The notes beneath the pieces are model-generated. The model saw only the letters and a program-made list of their open reading frames with translations, was not told the DNA's origin and made no database searches. Source: Clostridia bacterium (lineage in GTDB: Bacteria > Bacillota > Clostridia > Christensenellales > Borkfalkiaceae). From it: DNA of 63,675 nt. Location of the stretch: contig JAJPZA010000059.1 of NCBI GenBank assembly GCA_021204625.1, positions 1 to 63,675 on the forward strand. Direction: 5' to 3'. Position numbers and translations under genes: made by a program. How positions within the stretch are numbered: the first letter of the stretch is position 1; each line of letters starts with the position of its first letter. Below, piece after piece: positions 1 through 7,977 of the stretch.

Positions 1-309
1 AAATACGTGACCGGTTCATTCGTCTAAATGGTGACAAAATCATACATCACTGACAATAAACAACAGAGTGCTGTATATCTCTTATATAAACAGGCGGAAA
101 TTCATGCAGGCCGGGCAGATAATCTTCACGTATTATATAATGCCGGTTCATTCCTGCATGTGGTCAAACAAGGCGGTTGGCTCATTTTTTGCGGACAATT
201 CTGTTTGTTCCGTGTTCTTCCGGACCGGAAGGTTTGCAAGGGAAGCAGTTTTACGCAGAGCTTGCTCAAACGCTTGCAGGAAGGCGGCTTCAGGTGATAT
301 AATCCAGGC
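1..309. other. Left-edge stretch without a recognised gene
   Basis: The short ORFs listed here on both strands have no recognisable family, no convincing ribosome binding site, and overlap each other. The only element I can support is the ruvX promoter at its right end. An upstream gene may end left of the window. Confidence 0.5.
274..303 (+). promoter_or_regulatory. Promoter of ruvX, positioned for a leaderless mRNA
   Basis: TTGCAG, an 18-bp spacer, then TATAAT (298-303). The ATG of ruvX begins 7 nt after the last T of the -10 box, so transcription should start at or next to the A of the start codon. No Shine-Dalgarno sequence stands at a usable distance. tsaE has exactly the same -10 to ATG spacing. 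Confidence 0.6.
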
Positions 310-1125
310 ATGGAAAGATATGTGGCTTTTGACATCGGAGACAGAAGGATAGGAGTGGCCATATCGGATCCGGGCAACACGTACGCCCTTCCGTCCGAAA
401 CCTATTTCCGCAAGGGCTTTAAAGAAGACGTCGCGGCTGTGGCAAGGATTGCGGGAGAGAAAGGGGCCACGTGCGTTGTCTGCGGGCTGCCGGTGAATTT
501 TGACGGCTCCGAATCAATCCAGACGGAGAGGGCCAGAGGGTTCATACGGGAGCTGGAGAAGCAGCTTTCATGCCCCGTTGTCTGCGTGGATGAGAGGTTC
601 ACCACGGTGATGGCGGATGACACATTGAAGAGCGAAGGGATGAAGGGCGAGAAGCGCAAAAAGTATGTGGACGCCCTGGCGGCCGCCAACATCCTGGACG
701 GATATCTTTCCAGGCTGCAGGCACAGAAAAAGACAGAGGAGACGGATATGAACAGCGATTTGGATGACGAGACGGAAGATGACGAAGAATACGAGGAAGG
801 CATCATAGAGCTCATAGACGACCAGGGCGAGACCGTGAAGTTCACGCAGATCGGGACCATGGAGTACAAGGACGTGCCCTACGTGTTCCTTGTCCTTGCA
901 GAGCCCAAGGAAGGGTATTCGGACGAGGATATCTTCGTTTTCAGATATGAACAGAGGCTTTTGAAGCCCGGCGATGACGGCTATGTGGAAGGCGAGGACA
1001 ACGTTGCGGGAATGCTTTATCCCATAGAGGACGAGGCCCTCATGGAAGAGGTCTTCGAGGCTTTCCAGAACGAGACGGACGATGAGGACGATGAATACGA
1101 TGATGACGAGGACATTCCTCTCTAA
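310..1125 (+). CDS. ruvX: RuvX/YqgF pre-16S rRNA nuclease fused to a DUF1292 domain
   Basis: Residues 1-140 match RuvX/YqgF, the RNase H-fold putative Holliday junction resolvase implicated in 16S rRNA 5' maturation: FDIGDRRIG with the first acidic residue, a central VDERFTT motif, and a late DALAA motif. Residues 147-271 are a strongly acidic domain resembling DUF1292 (YrzB-like), with an EEGIIELIDDQGE opening and an Asp/Glu-rich tail. In many Bacillota these are two adjacent genes; here the frame is continuous. An in-frame ATG at 748 begins the second domain and is preceded by GAGGAGA at a usable distance, so a separate ~125-aa DUF1292 protein could also be made. The full-length start at 310 fits the RuvX N terminus and the promoter geometry. 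Confidence 0.9.
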   Translation: MERYVAFDIGDRRIGVAISDPGNTYALPSETYFRKGFKEDVAAVARIAGEKGATCVVCGLPVNFDGSESIQTERARGFIRELEKQLSCPVVCVDERFTTVMADDTLKSEGMKGEKRKKYVDALAAANILDGYLSRLQAQKKTEETDMNSDLDDETEDDEEYEEGIIELIDDQGETVKFTQIGTMEYKDVPYVFLVLAEPKEGYSDEDIFVFRYEQRLLKPGDDGYVEGEDNVAGMLYPIEDEALMEEVFEAFQNETDDEDDEYDDDEDIPL

Positions 1126-1220
1126 CATCGCATTGCCCCGCGGATATGCCAAATCCGCGCCAAGTAAAACCGGTAAAAGGCGCGGAATCTTACACAGAAG
1201 CCTGATGTTGTGCAGAAAAG

Positions 1221-1255
1221 AAAGACCCGTGCGGCTTATGCCGTGCGGGTCTTTG
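1221..1255 (+). terminator. Rho-independent terminator after ruvX
   Basis: A ~15-bp stem (AAAGACCCG arm with two G-U pairs) with a TTAT loop is followed by a short T-rich tail. It lies between ruvX and the convergent hsp20. Confidence 0.7.
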
Positions 1256-1310
1256 TTATCAATAGGAGGATTTGCGCTTCACTCATGGACTGTGAAGCAA
1301 AATGGAGGGA

Positions 1311-1724
1311 TTACTCTATATCTATGAAGTGTGAGTCGCTTCCCCTCGGCGCTGCCTTGGGAACCTCGAGGGACAGGATGCCGTTATTATACTTGGCCTT
1401 GATATCCTTTTCCGTGATGTCCGCGCCCACGTAGTAGCTGCGCTGGCAGGACTCGCTTATCTCCCTGCGGATGTAGTGCTTGTCCTTGGATTCTTCCTTT
1501 ACTTCCTTCTTGGCAGACACGGTTATATACCCGTTCTCCAGTGAAATCTTGATCTGGTCTTTGTCATAGCCGGGCATTTCAAGCTCCAGCTCGTAAGCGT
1601 TCTCGCCCTCTTTTATGTTGGTGCGAAGTGCATTTGGCTCATCGTAGAAAGCAGGCATGAAGAAGTCATCAAACGCATCGAACAGATCGTAGGGTGTGGT
1701 TCTCTTTGAAAGTGAGTTTTTCAT
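1311..1724 (-). CDS. Small heat shock protein, Hsp20/alpha-crystallin family
   Basis: A 137-aa ATP-independent holdase chaperone. The N terminus (PYDLFDAFDDFF) is typical of bacterial sHsps. The alpha-crystallin domain spans about residues 37-130: an ELELEMPGYDKDQIKISLENG stretch, then a late NGILSLEVPK strand carrying the I-x-L-type conserved core. The ribosome binding site is AAGGAG 11 nt upstream. I looked for a CIRCE element (TTAGCACTC inverted repeat) between the gene and position 1850 and found none, so HrcA control is not supported. The gene is monocistronic and convergent with ruvX. Confidence 0.93.
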   Translation of the reverse strand: MKNSLSKRTTPYDLFDAFDDFFMPAFYDEPNALRTNIKEGENAYELELEMPGYDKDQIKISLENGYITVSAKKEVKEESKDKHYIRREISESCQRSYYVGADITEKDIKAKYNNGILSLEVPKAAPRGSDSHFIDIE

Positions 1725-1796
1725 AATAAATCTGTCTCCTTATACGTTTTATGATCGGATCCGCAAGCCCCGGTCGCTTTCATCTCCTTTCACTAT

Positions 1797-1826
1797 AGTA
1801 TATAAAGCAAAAATCCGGCGCTTAAA
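1797..1826 (-). promoter_or_regulatory. Possible hsp20 promoter
   Basis: On the minus strand a TATACT box (1797-1802) has a weak TTTAAG -35 candidate 18 bp upstream. The -35 match is poor, so an alternative sigma factor or activator is possible. Confidence 0.35.
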
Positions 1827-1891
1827 CACAAATCCCCGTTTATTTCACAAAATCATAACAAAACCCGGAATTCTTTCACGCAGTTTTAACA

Positions 1892-1926
1892 AAGCCCCTC
1901 ATCCAAACGGACAAGGGGCTTCTTTT
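1892..1926. terminator. Terminator downstream of kdgK-like gene
   Basis: AAGCCCCT pairs with AGGGGCTT across a 14-nt loop. T-rich sequence follows in both directions (TTTGTT on minus, CTTCTTTT on plus), so it can end the kinase transcript reading leftwards. Confidence 0.6.
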
Positions 1927-1970
1927 CCGGGTTTCTGTACCGTGTAATGCCTTCCAACTGTGCCGAGCTG

Positions 1971-3017
1971 TTATCTCTTGATGTCGTAATTCTGGTTCAT
2001 TAGGGTCTTTATGGACTCCTCGTCATCCGTGATGTTGAAGTCTCCGTGCATTGTGTGCTTTATAACGGATGAGGCCACCGCGAAGTTCACTAGGGTGTCC
2101 GGGTCCATCTCGCGCATCATGCCGTAGATCATTCCACTTGCGAACGCATCCCCTCCGCCAACGCGGTCCAGGATGGAGAAGCGGAAGAGGTTGCTCTCAA
2201 AGGTCTCCCCGTCATACCACATGAAAGCCTTGAGGGAGTTCTCGCTGCCGCTGTGGACGTATCTCAAATGACGGCCAATGGCCTTGAAATTGTACCTGTT
2301 GTGCAGCTCGCGGAAGATCCTGTCCTGCTCCTTGTATGAAGGGTACGGGGGCAGGGAATCCTTCATGTCCACGCCGTTGGCATCCTTGAGGTTCAGAGGC
2401 TCTATGCCGAACAGCACGTCTATGTACGGCAGGTATGTGGTTATGCAGTCCCTTGCTTCCTGCCATCCCCAAAGGGCGGAGCGGAAGTTGCAGTCAAAGG
2501 AAACGGTAAGCCCCAGGTCCTTTGCGGCCTTCAGGGCATACATGGTAAGGTCCCTGCAGTTCGGTGAAAGCGCCGGCGTGATGCCGGACATGTGGAGCCA
2601 TGTGAAGCCATTGAGAATCTTCTCAAAGTCCACCTGTGAGTAGTCATATCTTGAGAAGGCGGAACCCTTGCGGTCATAGAACACCTTCGAGGCTCTCACG
2701 CCGAAGCCTTCCTCCAGGTAGTATATTCCAAGCCTGCCGCCCTGCGCATAGATGCAGGGGGAGCAGTGCACGTCATTGGATCTCAAATATCTTATAGCGG
2801 CTTTTCCGAGCGCCGTGTCCGGCACTACGGAGAAGTATGTGGCATCCACGCCGAGGTTTGCGAGAGCCGCGGCCACGTTGGCCTCCGCGCCGCCGTAAGT
2901 TATTCCGAATGTTGTGGCGTTCTTCAGTTTCTCATAGTTCGGAGGGGTGAGCCTCATCATGACCTCTCCCATAGTTATGAATCTGGTTCCGGCCAGACTC
3001 TTTTCCTGCTGTTCCAT
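1971..3017 (-). CDS. kdgK: PfkB-family sugar kinase, 2-keto-3-deoxygluconate kinase type
   Basis: A 348-aa ribokinase/PfkB-fold kinase, probably phosphorylating 2-keto-3-deoxygluconate to KDPG in hexuronate catabolism. Seen: an N-terminal substrate motif TYGGAEANVAAALANLG, and the C-terminal PfkB signature DRVGGGDAFASG with the catalytic Asp and anion-hole glycines near residue 300. The FDCNFRSALWG segment is characteristic of the KdgK group. I place the start at MEQQEKS (3017) because AAGGAG stands 7 nt upstream; the longer ORF start at 3098 would overlap the promoter. No KDPG aldolase or uronate gene is adjacent, so the exact substrate is inferred. Confidence 0.82.
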   Translation of the reverse strand: MEQQEKSLAGTRFITMGEVMMRLTPPNYEKLKNATTFGITYGGAEANVAAALANLGVDATYFSVVPDTALGKAAIRYLRSNDVHCSPCIYAQGGRLGIYYLEEGFGVRASKVFYDRKGSAFSRYDYSQVDFEKILNGFTWLHMSGITPALSPNCRDLTMYALKAAKDLGLTVSFDCNFRSALWGWQEARDCITTYLPYIDVLFGIEPLNLKDANGVDMKDSLPPYPSYKEQDRIFRELHNRYNFKAIGRHLRYVHSGSENSLKAFMWYDGETFESNLFRFSILDRVGGGDAFASGMIYGMMREMDPDTLVNFAVASSVIKHTMHGDFNITDDEESIKTLMNQNYDIKR

Positions 3018-3062
3018 TCTGTCTCTCCTTGATGCGAGTGATTTTGACATTAAATTTCCTGC

Positions 3063-3080
3063 GGGCAAATCTCTTTGCCC
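3063..3080. promoter_or_regulatory. Perfect inverted repeat over the kdgK transcription start (operator candidate)
   Basis: GGGCAAA-TCTC-TTTGCCC is a perfect 7-bp inverted repeat directly downstream of the kdgK -10 box, covering the predicted start site. The position suits a repressor operator; a 5'-end mRNA hairpin is the alternative. Confidence 0.5.
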
Positions 3081-3084
3081 AATC

Positions 3085-3113
3085 ATTATACACCGCATGT
3101 CTCATTTTGTACA
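3085..3113 (-). promoter_or_regulatory. kdgK promoter
   Basis: On the minus strand TGTACA (3108-3113), a 17-bp spacer and a perfect TATAAT (3085-3090). Predicted start near 3078. Confidence 0.6.
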
Positions 3114-3191
3114 GGGGGCAAAATTTGCACCGCATTTCCAATGACATGGCATCCCGCTCATCCCTGCGGGTACTCCGGCCGCCGATTTTTG

Positions 3192-3220
3192 TTGCTATCC
3201 CGTTCGGATTGTCCTATAAT
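3192..3220 (+). promoter_or_regulatory. Promoter of the duplicated-domain gene
   Basis: TTGCTA (3192-3197), a 17-bp spacer and TATAAT (3215-3220). It leaves a 5' UTR of only about a dozen bases, holding GGAGAG. Confidence 0.6.
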
Positions 3221-3238
3221 TTAGGCACACTGGAGAGC

Positions 3239-4060
3239 ATGATGTTCTCCTGGCAGAGAGGGTACAGAGGCATGGGAATATTGCAACTGCCGGATTTTAG
3301 ATTCTATGATGACCATGAGAATGATGGAGACATCACTATATTTCTATGGCCTACTGTACAGGATGGCATTCATGTCTGGCCTGGATATTTCCGTGACGTG
3401 CTGAAGCATGCGGATAAAAACAGCGATAACTGGACCGGATTCACAAGGGATTGGCTGATGGAAGAAAGGACTATGGACCCGAATGAACCGTGGGTTCAAG
3501 TAGAAGATCCGGATGAGTATATTGCGGATTGGAAGCAATATGCGGACAAAGCATTTGAACTGCCGGAGACCAAGGAATGTTACAATTTCATCCTGACATT
3601 TCTGGAAGAGGGCAGGAGCACTGGACGGAAAATCTATGTTACATATCGCCAGACTCTTAACTGGAAACCTGTTGGAGGCACCGGGCTGCCTGTCCTGCCG
3701 GACTGGAGATTTTACAGAGGCTACGAGGGAGAACCGGAACTTATATTGACATATGATAATGTGAAGGACATGTCACTGCATATCTGGGATGGATATATCT
3801 ATGATATTTTATGCAAACCTGACTTGAGCGGAAACGGATGGGATGGTTTTACACGGGATTACCAGCAGGGAGAAAGGACATTTGACTGGCATAATGATAA
3901 TGTTCCAATAGAAGATTTAGACGAGTACATCATTGATCTGAAGCAATATTATGACAGAGAGTTCATGTTTGTGGAGACCAGAAAATGCCTGGACTTAATT
4001 GTCGCTTTTCTGGAGGAGGCCAAGAAATCCCATCACACAGTATATGTGAACTATGATTAA
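3239..4060 (+). CDS. Unknown protein made of two tandem copies of a ~120-aa domain
   Basis: I do not recognise this 273-aa protein. It contains an internal duplication: each half opens with LPDFRFY or LPDWRFY, has GFTRD in the middle followed by an ERT motif and then V/IEDxDEYI, and closes with YVTY or YVNY. The halves are rich in aromatic and acidic residues. No signal peptide or membrane segment is visible. The ORF track extends to 3029, but that extension crosses the promoter and the divergent kdgK promoter; the ATG pair at 3239/3242 follows GGAGAG and the predicted transcription start. It has the feel of an orphan immunity or cytoplasmic binding protein, but nothing in the sequence proves this. 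The next gene starts 38 bp downstream and may be co-transcribed. Confidence 0.75.
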   Translation: MMFSWQRGYRGMGILQLPDFRFYDDHENDGDITIFLWPTVQDGIHVWPGYFRDVLKHADKNSDNWTGFTRDWLMEERTMDPNEPWVQVEDPDEYIADWKQYADKAFELPETKECYNFILTFLEEGRSTGRKIYVTYRQTLNWKPVGGTGLPVLPDWRFYRGYEGEPELILTYDNVKDMSLHIWDGYIYDILCKPDLSGNGWDGFTRDYQQGERTFDWHNDNVPIEDLDEYIIDLKQYYDREFMFVETRKCLDLIVAFLEEAKKSHHTVYVNYD

Positions 4061-4098
4061 GAAGATTTCATTCATAGCAAAGATGCTCAGGAGACACA

Positions 4099-5043
4099 AT
4101 GAAAGTTGCTTTGGACATAAGCGCCGTTACATGCGGGGACATAGACTTCACGCCCTTTGAGGAAATTGGGGAGGTTGTGCTCTTCAATGAGCCGACGAAG
4201 GCGGAGCTGTATTCCCTTGCCGCGGACATAGACGCCATCATAGTGAACAAGGTTCCCGTGGACAGGGACCTTCTGGAGCATGCGCAGAAACTCAGATATG
4301 TGGGGCTCTTTGCAACGGGGTACAACAATATAGACCTGCAGGCGTGCAGGGAGAGGGGCATCGTTGTTTCAAACGTGCCCGCATATTCCACAAACGCCGT
4401 TACGCAGCATGTATTCGCGCTACTGCTTTGCCTTTTGGGGAAGATACCGGAATATGCCGCATCTGTTCAAAACGGAGACTGGATCCGCAGCAAAGCGTTC
4501 TGCTATTTCCCGTGGCCTACGTATGAGATTTCCGGGAAGACTTTCGGCATCATAGGATACGGAAGCATAGGCAGAAGCGTTGCAAAAGTGGCGGACGCTT
4601 TCGGCGCCAGGGTTATCGTAAACACACGCACGAAGCCTGCAGACTGTCAGTATGACTTAGTTTCCAAGGAGGAGATTTTCCGCACGGCAGACATCGTTTC
4701 CCTGCACTGTCCGCTCACGGAGCAGACCGCAAAGCTTGTGAACGCAGAGACGCTTGCCATGATGAAGCCCACAGCATATCTCATAAACGCCGCCCGCGGA
4801 GGCCTCGTGGACGAGCCGGCTCTTGCCAAAGCTCTCAACGAAGGCCACATTGCCGGAGCGGGAGTGGACACTATCTCGGAAGAACCAATGAATCCGGCCA
4901 ATCCTTTGCTTGGCGCAAAGGACTGCATCATCACGCCCCATATAGCCTGGGTGCCGCATGAGACCAGGGAAAGGCTGGTGCAGACAGCCCTCGCAAACCT
5001 CAAGGCATTCCTTGCCGGAAAGCCGCAGAACGTAGTCTCGTAA
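4099..5043 (+). CDS. D-2-hydroxyacid dehydrogenase (NAD-dependent, glycerate dehydrogenase-like)
   Basis: A 314-aa member of the D-isomer-specific 2-hydroxyacid dehydrogenase family, which interconverts 2-oxoacids and D-2-hydroxyacids with NAD(P)H. Seen: the Rossmann motif FGIIGYGSIGRSVAK near residue 150; HCPLTEQT; the catalytic Arg in INAARGGLVDE; the Glu in SEEPM; the catalytic His in TPHIAWV. All three catalytic residues are present. Hydroxypyruvate/glycerate is the most likely substrate class by resemblance, but the sequence does not fix it. The gene follows the duplicated-domain ORF by 38 bp. Confidence 0.88.
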   Translation: MKVALDISAVTCGDIDFTPFEEIGEVVLFNEPTKAELYSLAADIDAIIVNKVPVDRDLLEHAQKLRYVGLFATGYNNIDLQACRERGIVVSNVPAYSTNAVTQHVFALLLCLLGKIPEYAASVQNGDWIRSKAFCYFPWPTYEISGKTFGIIGYGSIGRSVAKVADAFGARVIVNTRTKPADCQYDLVSKEEIFRTADIVSLHCPLTEQTAKLVNAETLAMMKPTAYLINAARGGLVDEPALAKALNEGHIAGAGVDTISEEPMNPANPLLGAKDCIITPHIAWVPHETRERLVQTALANLKAFLAGKPQNVVS

Positions 5044-5076
5044 TTGCAATTCATAGCCAAATATGCTCCATTCACA

Positions 5077-5107
5077 CCCGTCCGGACCTTCCGGACGGGA
5101 TTGTTTG
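5077..5107 (+). terminator. Terminator after the hydroxyacid dehydrogenase gene
   Basis: CCCGTCCGG pairs perfectly with CCGGACGGG over a 5-nt loop, followed by ATTGTTTG. Confidence 0.65.
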
Positions 5108-5116
5108 GGGAAAATC

Positions 5117-5234
5117 ACGAACAAATGTTTCTTAGATGGTCTATTTATGAACTTTAATGCATTAGTGCGGTAAAGTGCTGTCTTCCATTGGCTCTGCGCA
5201 GTTGGGTTTTACGAACAGTTGGACATCGGAATCC
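5117..5234. repeat. Dispersed intergenic repeat, copy A
   Basis: About 118 bp align with 49465-49579 over their full length with only a few short gaps. Shared runs include ACTTTAAT, TAAAGTGCT, GGGTTTTACG, ACAGTTG and CGGAATCC. Inside, ACTTTA and TAAAGT can pair as a hairpin. Read on the minus strand, this copy lies just downstream of the lipoprotein gene and its terminator. Confidence 0.65.
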
Positions 5235-5245
5235 GTTTCCGTGGA

Positions 5246-5277
5246 TAAAAGAAGCTCCCCCGGCAAGCGGGAGAGCT
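5246..5277 (-). terminator. Terminator of the lipoprotein gene
   Basis: On the minus strand an AGCTCTCCCGC arm pairs with a GCGGGGGAGCT-like arm, followed by TCTTTTAT. Confidence 0.55.
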
Positions 5278-5306
5278 GGAAGTTCATATGGTGTTTTCTG
5301 CGGGCG

Positions 5307-6458
5307 TCAGTCTTCTGTGGTAATTCCGTCCCAGAGGGTGCTGTTTATGCTGGAGAGCGTGTACTTGAGGGTTCCGAGGCTGTATGAGAGCGGGGATGAA
5401 ATTCCAAGCATTGTTGCCCTGCCCAGATTGTTGGTGCGGCTTTCAATTTCAGCGAACCAGTAAGTCTGGTATATGCTTGCAAGGTTTCCTGTGCCTTCCA
5501 CGGAAACGGCCACGGTGCCCACGGTGCTGGTGACGGTGTTGCCGTCATTATCCTTTGTTGTCGTCGGCCTGAAGAGGTCCTGCTCTGCGAGAAGTGATGA
5601 TACGGATGCGAGGTCTTCATCATCCATCGCCGTGTCTTCGCCTATATAATAGTAGGTAAGCATTCCGGCCTTCGGAACAAAGAGGCTCACGGACTGGGAG
5701 AGGGAGTCTGAGAGGTCGCTCATCGCCCTTATGGAGATCTCCATGCAGCTGTTGTCGAAGAAAGTGTCGTCGGCGTCAATATCATACTCTGTGCTGTCGC
5801 TGTTGGAGCTGTCCAGATTGTCCACGTACTTCACTGTGGCGTTATAGCCGTCATAGGTGTAATAGGTGGTGTATGTGCAATCGACGTTCATGTATGCGTC
5901 ATCGATGGATTCGGGTTCGTATGCTGCGGGAGAGTGGCTCACAATTTCCTGCCTTGAGTACAGCGGCCTGAGGTAATCATCGCATGAGAGGAAGTAGCAT
6001 TCCGTAATGGCCTTGTCCCCGTCAAATGATTTGGTTTCCCCGGAAGCCATGGTGAAAGTCACTGAGTCAAATGTGAGCTCCGTCTTGTAATAATATGCGG
6101 TTATGGATCCGGCCTCTGAGTATGATTCTGCGTAATCGCTAAGCACATATGCGCTGGTGTCGAACGTAGTGCCATGGAATGTGGTCTTGTAGTGCCCGCC
6201 CTGGTAATCCACGCTGTAGTAGGGGTTGGAAGCTGCGCTGTCATCAAAGGACACGTCAAACTCAAGCTCCTCGCCGGAGTAATACTTGCTTCCGCTGTCT
6301 TCAACAAAATAATCCTGGAATCCTTTGGACCTGGTGTATCTGTACCAGTTGGAGTCCAGGGCAAGCTTTACGGCCGTTGAGCTTGAAGAGCATCCCGCAA
6401 GGCCTACTATGCAGCATATGGCTATTGTGGCTGGTATGAGAAAGAGCCTTTTTTTCAT
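5307..6458 (-). CDS. Secreted lipoprotein of unknown function
   Basis: A 383-aa protein with a clear lipoprotein signal peptide: MKKR, a hydrophobic core, and lipobox LAGC followed by a serine run. The mature part is rich in Tyr, Ser, Asp and Thr and low in Lys, typical of extracellular beta-rich proteins of gut Clostridia. I recognise no catalytic motif or named domain. The start at 6458 is chosen because it begins the signal peptide. The gene is monocistronic with a near-consensus promoter and its own terminator. It is presumably anchored to the outer face of the cytoplasmic membrane. Confidence 0.82.
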   Translation of the reverse strand: MKKRLFLIPATIAICCIVGLAGCSSSSTAVKLALDSNWYRYTRSKGFQDYFVEDSGSKYYSGEELEFDVSFDDSAASNPYYSVDYQGGHYKTTFHGTTFDTSAYVLSDYAESYSEAGSITAYYYKTELTFDSVTFTMASGETKSFDGDKAITECYFLSCDDYLRPLYSRQEIVSHSPAAYEPESIDDAYMNVDCTYTTYYTYDGYNATVKYVDNLDSSNSDSTEYDIDADDTFFDNSCMEISIRAMSDLSDSLSQSVSLFVPKAGMLTYYYIGEDTAMDDEDLASVSSLLAEQDLFRPTTTKDNDGNTVTSTVGTVAVSVEGTGNLASIYQTYWFAEIESRTNNLGRATMLGISSPLSYSLGTLKYTLSSINSTLWDGITTED

Positions 6459-6502
6459 TGTCTTCCCATGGGCAGATGACTGCCTGAAAAAATTTCGCAA
6501 AC

Positions 6503-6531
6503 ATTATATCATACAAATCGGCAATTGTAAA
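6503..6531 (-). promoter_or_regulatory. Promoter of the lipoprotein gene
   Basis: On the minus strand TTTACA (6526-6531), a 17-bp spacer and TATAAT (6503-6508), a near-perfect SigA-type promoter. Confidence 0.75.
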
Positions 6532-6721
6532 AGCATTTGATTCAGCCTTTTTGGCAGAATCTGCCCCAAAGGGGCGTATATCGCAAAAATTTCACAGAGG
6601 CTAGGAGACTTGCGGAAAATTTGGCCGGCAGACAGGCAGCAGAGGCCGGATTAAGGACCGGATTATGTGCACTATTCGCTTGACACCCCTTATGTGCGTG
6701 GATATAATATAGCCGAAAGTT

Positions 6722-6842
6722 GTTCTTTGAGGCGTGGTGCAAGTCCACACCGGCAGTAAAGTCTGCAAAGATGGGTATCCCATCCCGAACAGGTGAAATT
6801 CCTGTACCGACGGTCACAGTCCGGATGGTAAAAGGATGCATT
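6722..6842 (+). ncRNA. FMN riboswitch (RFN element)
   Basis: The conserved RFN segments appear in order: TTTGAGGCGTGGTGCAAGTC, CCACACCGGCAGTAAAGTC, ACAGGTGAAATTCCTGTACC, and GACGGTCACAGTCCGGATGG. These are the joining sequences around the FMN-binding core. It sits 85 nt upstream of ribU and is followed by an intrinsic terminator, so bound FMN should end transcription and switch off riboflavin uptake. Confidence 0.96.
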
Positions 6843-6858
6843 CTTTTAGCGTATTCCC

Positions 6859-6885
6859 GCCTCTCAGTCAATGGGAGGCTTTTTT
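6859..6885 (+). terminator. Riboswitch expression-platform terminator
   Basis: GCCTCTC pairs with GGGAGGC across a 7-nt loop, followed by six Ts. It lies between the RFN aptamer and ribU, the usual place for the FMN-induced terminator. Confidence 0.85.
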
Positions 6886-6926
6886 CGTGAGAGGGCAGCT
6901 TTTAAATCCATAAAGGGAGCTTTATT

Positions 6927-7724
6927 ATGGAAAACGAGAACGTGCGGAATTTTGCGGCTCTGCACGACGCGGGATCTGCGGAAGAAGATACGGAAGCAAA
7001 GCAGGACACGGCGCCTGCGGACATGCCGGAGCAGAATGCGGCGGTGCAGGCCGTCGGCGCAGAAGCGGAGCAGGCGGTGACAACGGTTCCCCGCAGGAAG
7101 ACGGCGGGTGAGAGGTTCGCCGGATACTTCACGGCCACAAGGATAGCGTACATAGCCATCTTCACGGCCCTGTCCTATGTCTTGGGCCTTTTTGATTTCT
7201 CCGTCATCCCTGCCGTGGCCTTCCTCAAGGTGGACTTCTCCAACACCTTCGTCATGATAGCCGGCTTCTCCCTGGGGCCAGTTGCAGGCACCATAGTGGC
7301 CGTTTTGAAGGAGCTTCTGCATGCGATAACCTTCGGCCAGACAGCGTTCGTGGGAGAACTCGCCAACATACTGCTGGTTCTGCCGTACATGCTCATTCCC
7401 GCCATAGCATACCGCAAGCACAAGGGAATAAAGGCCGTAATCATAACGCTCATCCTCGGATGCGTCGCCCAGTGCATTGTATGCATCCCGGTAAACTGGC
7501 TCCTCAACTTTCCCGCATACCTCATGGCCTTCACGGGCACCACATGGAAAGAGGGAATGGATTATTTTTGGGATCTCTGGTACTTCGCCCTGGCGTTCAA
7601 CGCCATCAAGACGGTGCTCGTATCCGTGGCAACCCTCATCATATACAAGCCCCTTTCCAAGCTCATAAAGCTTACGGCCGCCAAGTTTGACAAGGCCAAA
7701 GCCAGGAGAAAGAAGAACAGGTAA
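6927..7724 (+). CDS. ribU: Riboflavin ECF transporter S component RibU
   Basis: A 265-aa membrane protein, the substrate-binding subunit of an energy-coupling-factor riboflavin importer. Residues 1-70 form an unusually long Ala/Glu-rich cytosolic tail. About six hydrophobic segments follow, beginning with TRIAYIAIFTALSYVLGLF. The FLKVDFSN segment and the GPVAGTIVAVLKELLHAI helix are typical of RibU. The C terminus is Lys/Arg-rich. The FMN riboswitch upstream supports the substrate. The shared ECF ATPase and EcfT subunits are not in this window. Its ribosome binding site is GGGAG 7 nt upstream. Confidence 0.94.
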   Translation: MENENVRNFAALHDAGSAEEDTEAKQDTAPADMPEQNAAVQAVGAEAEQAVTTVPRRKTAGERFAGYFTATRIAYIAIFTALSYVLGLFDFSVIPAVAFLKVDFSNTFVMIAGFSLGPVAGTIVAVLKELLHAITFGQTAFVGELANILLVLPYMLIPAIAYRKHKGIKAVIITLILGCVAQCIVCIPVNWLLNFPAYLMAFTGTTWKEGMDYFWDLWYFALAFNAIKTVLVSVATLIIYKPLSKLIKLTAAKFDKAKARRKKNR

Positions 7725-7768
7725 TCCCGCACGCAAGACGCCGGCGGAAAGCATAGAACATCATATAT

Positions 7769-7796
7769 CCCGCACTCAATGAGAGCGCGGGATTTT
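7769..7796 (+). terminator. Terminator after ribU
   Basis: CCCGC pairs with GCGGG and is followed by ATTTT, 45 nt after the stop codon. Confidence 0.55.
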
Positions 7797-7977
7797 CATA
7801 CGGCCTGGGGCAAATGCGTTATGCGGCAGACTGCCGCATATCATGGGGTCTTTGGCCTGCCCGGCATGAAAGGCGGCCGGATATGCGCCTTTGAAGGCAG
7901 CGGGAGGGCGCGGCGTCCTTTTGGACGCGGCATATGGCAAAAGCCGGAAATCAGGATAAAAATATGCGGCAAATAAA

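Noticed and set aside
1725-1850. CIRCE/HrcA operator upstream of hsp20
   Set aside because: No TTAGCACTC-N9-GAGTGCTAA-like sequence is present.
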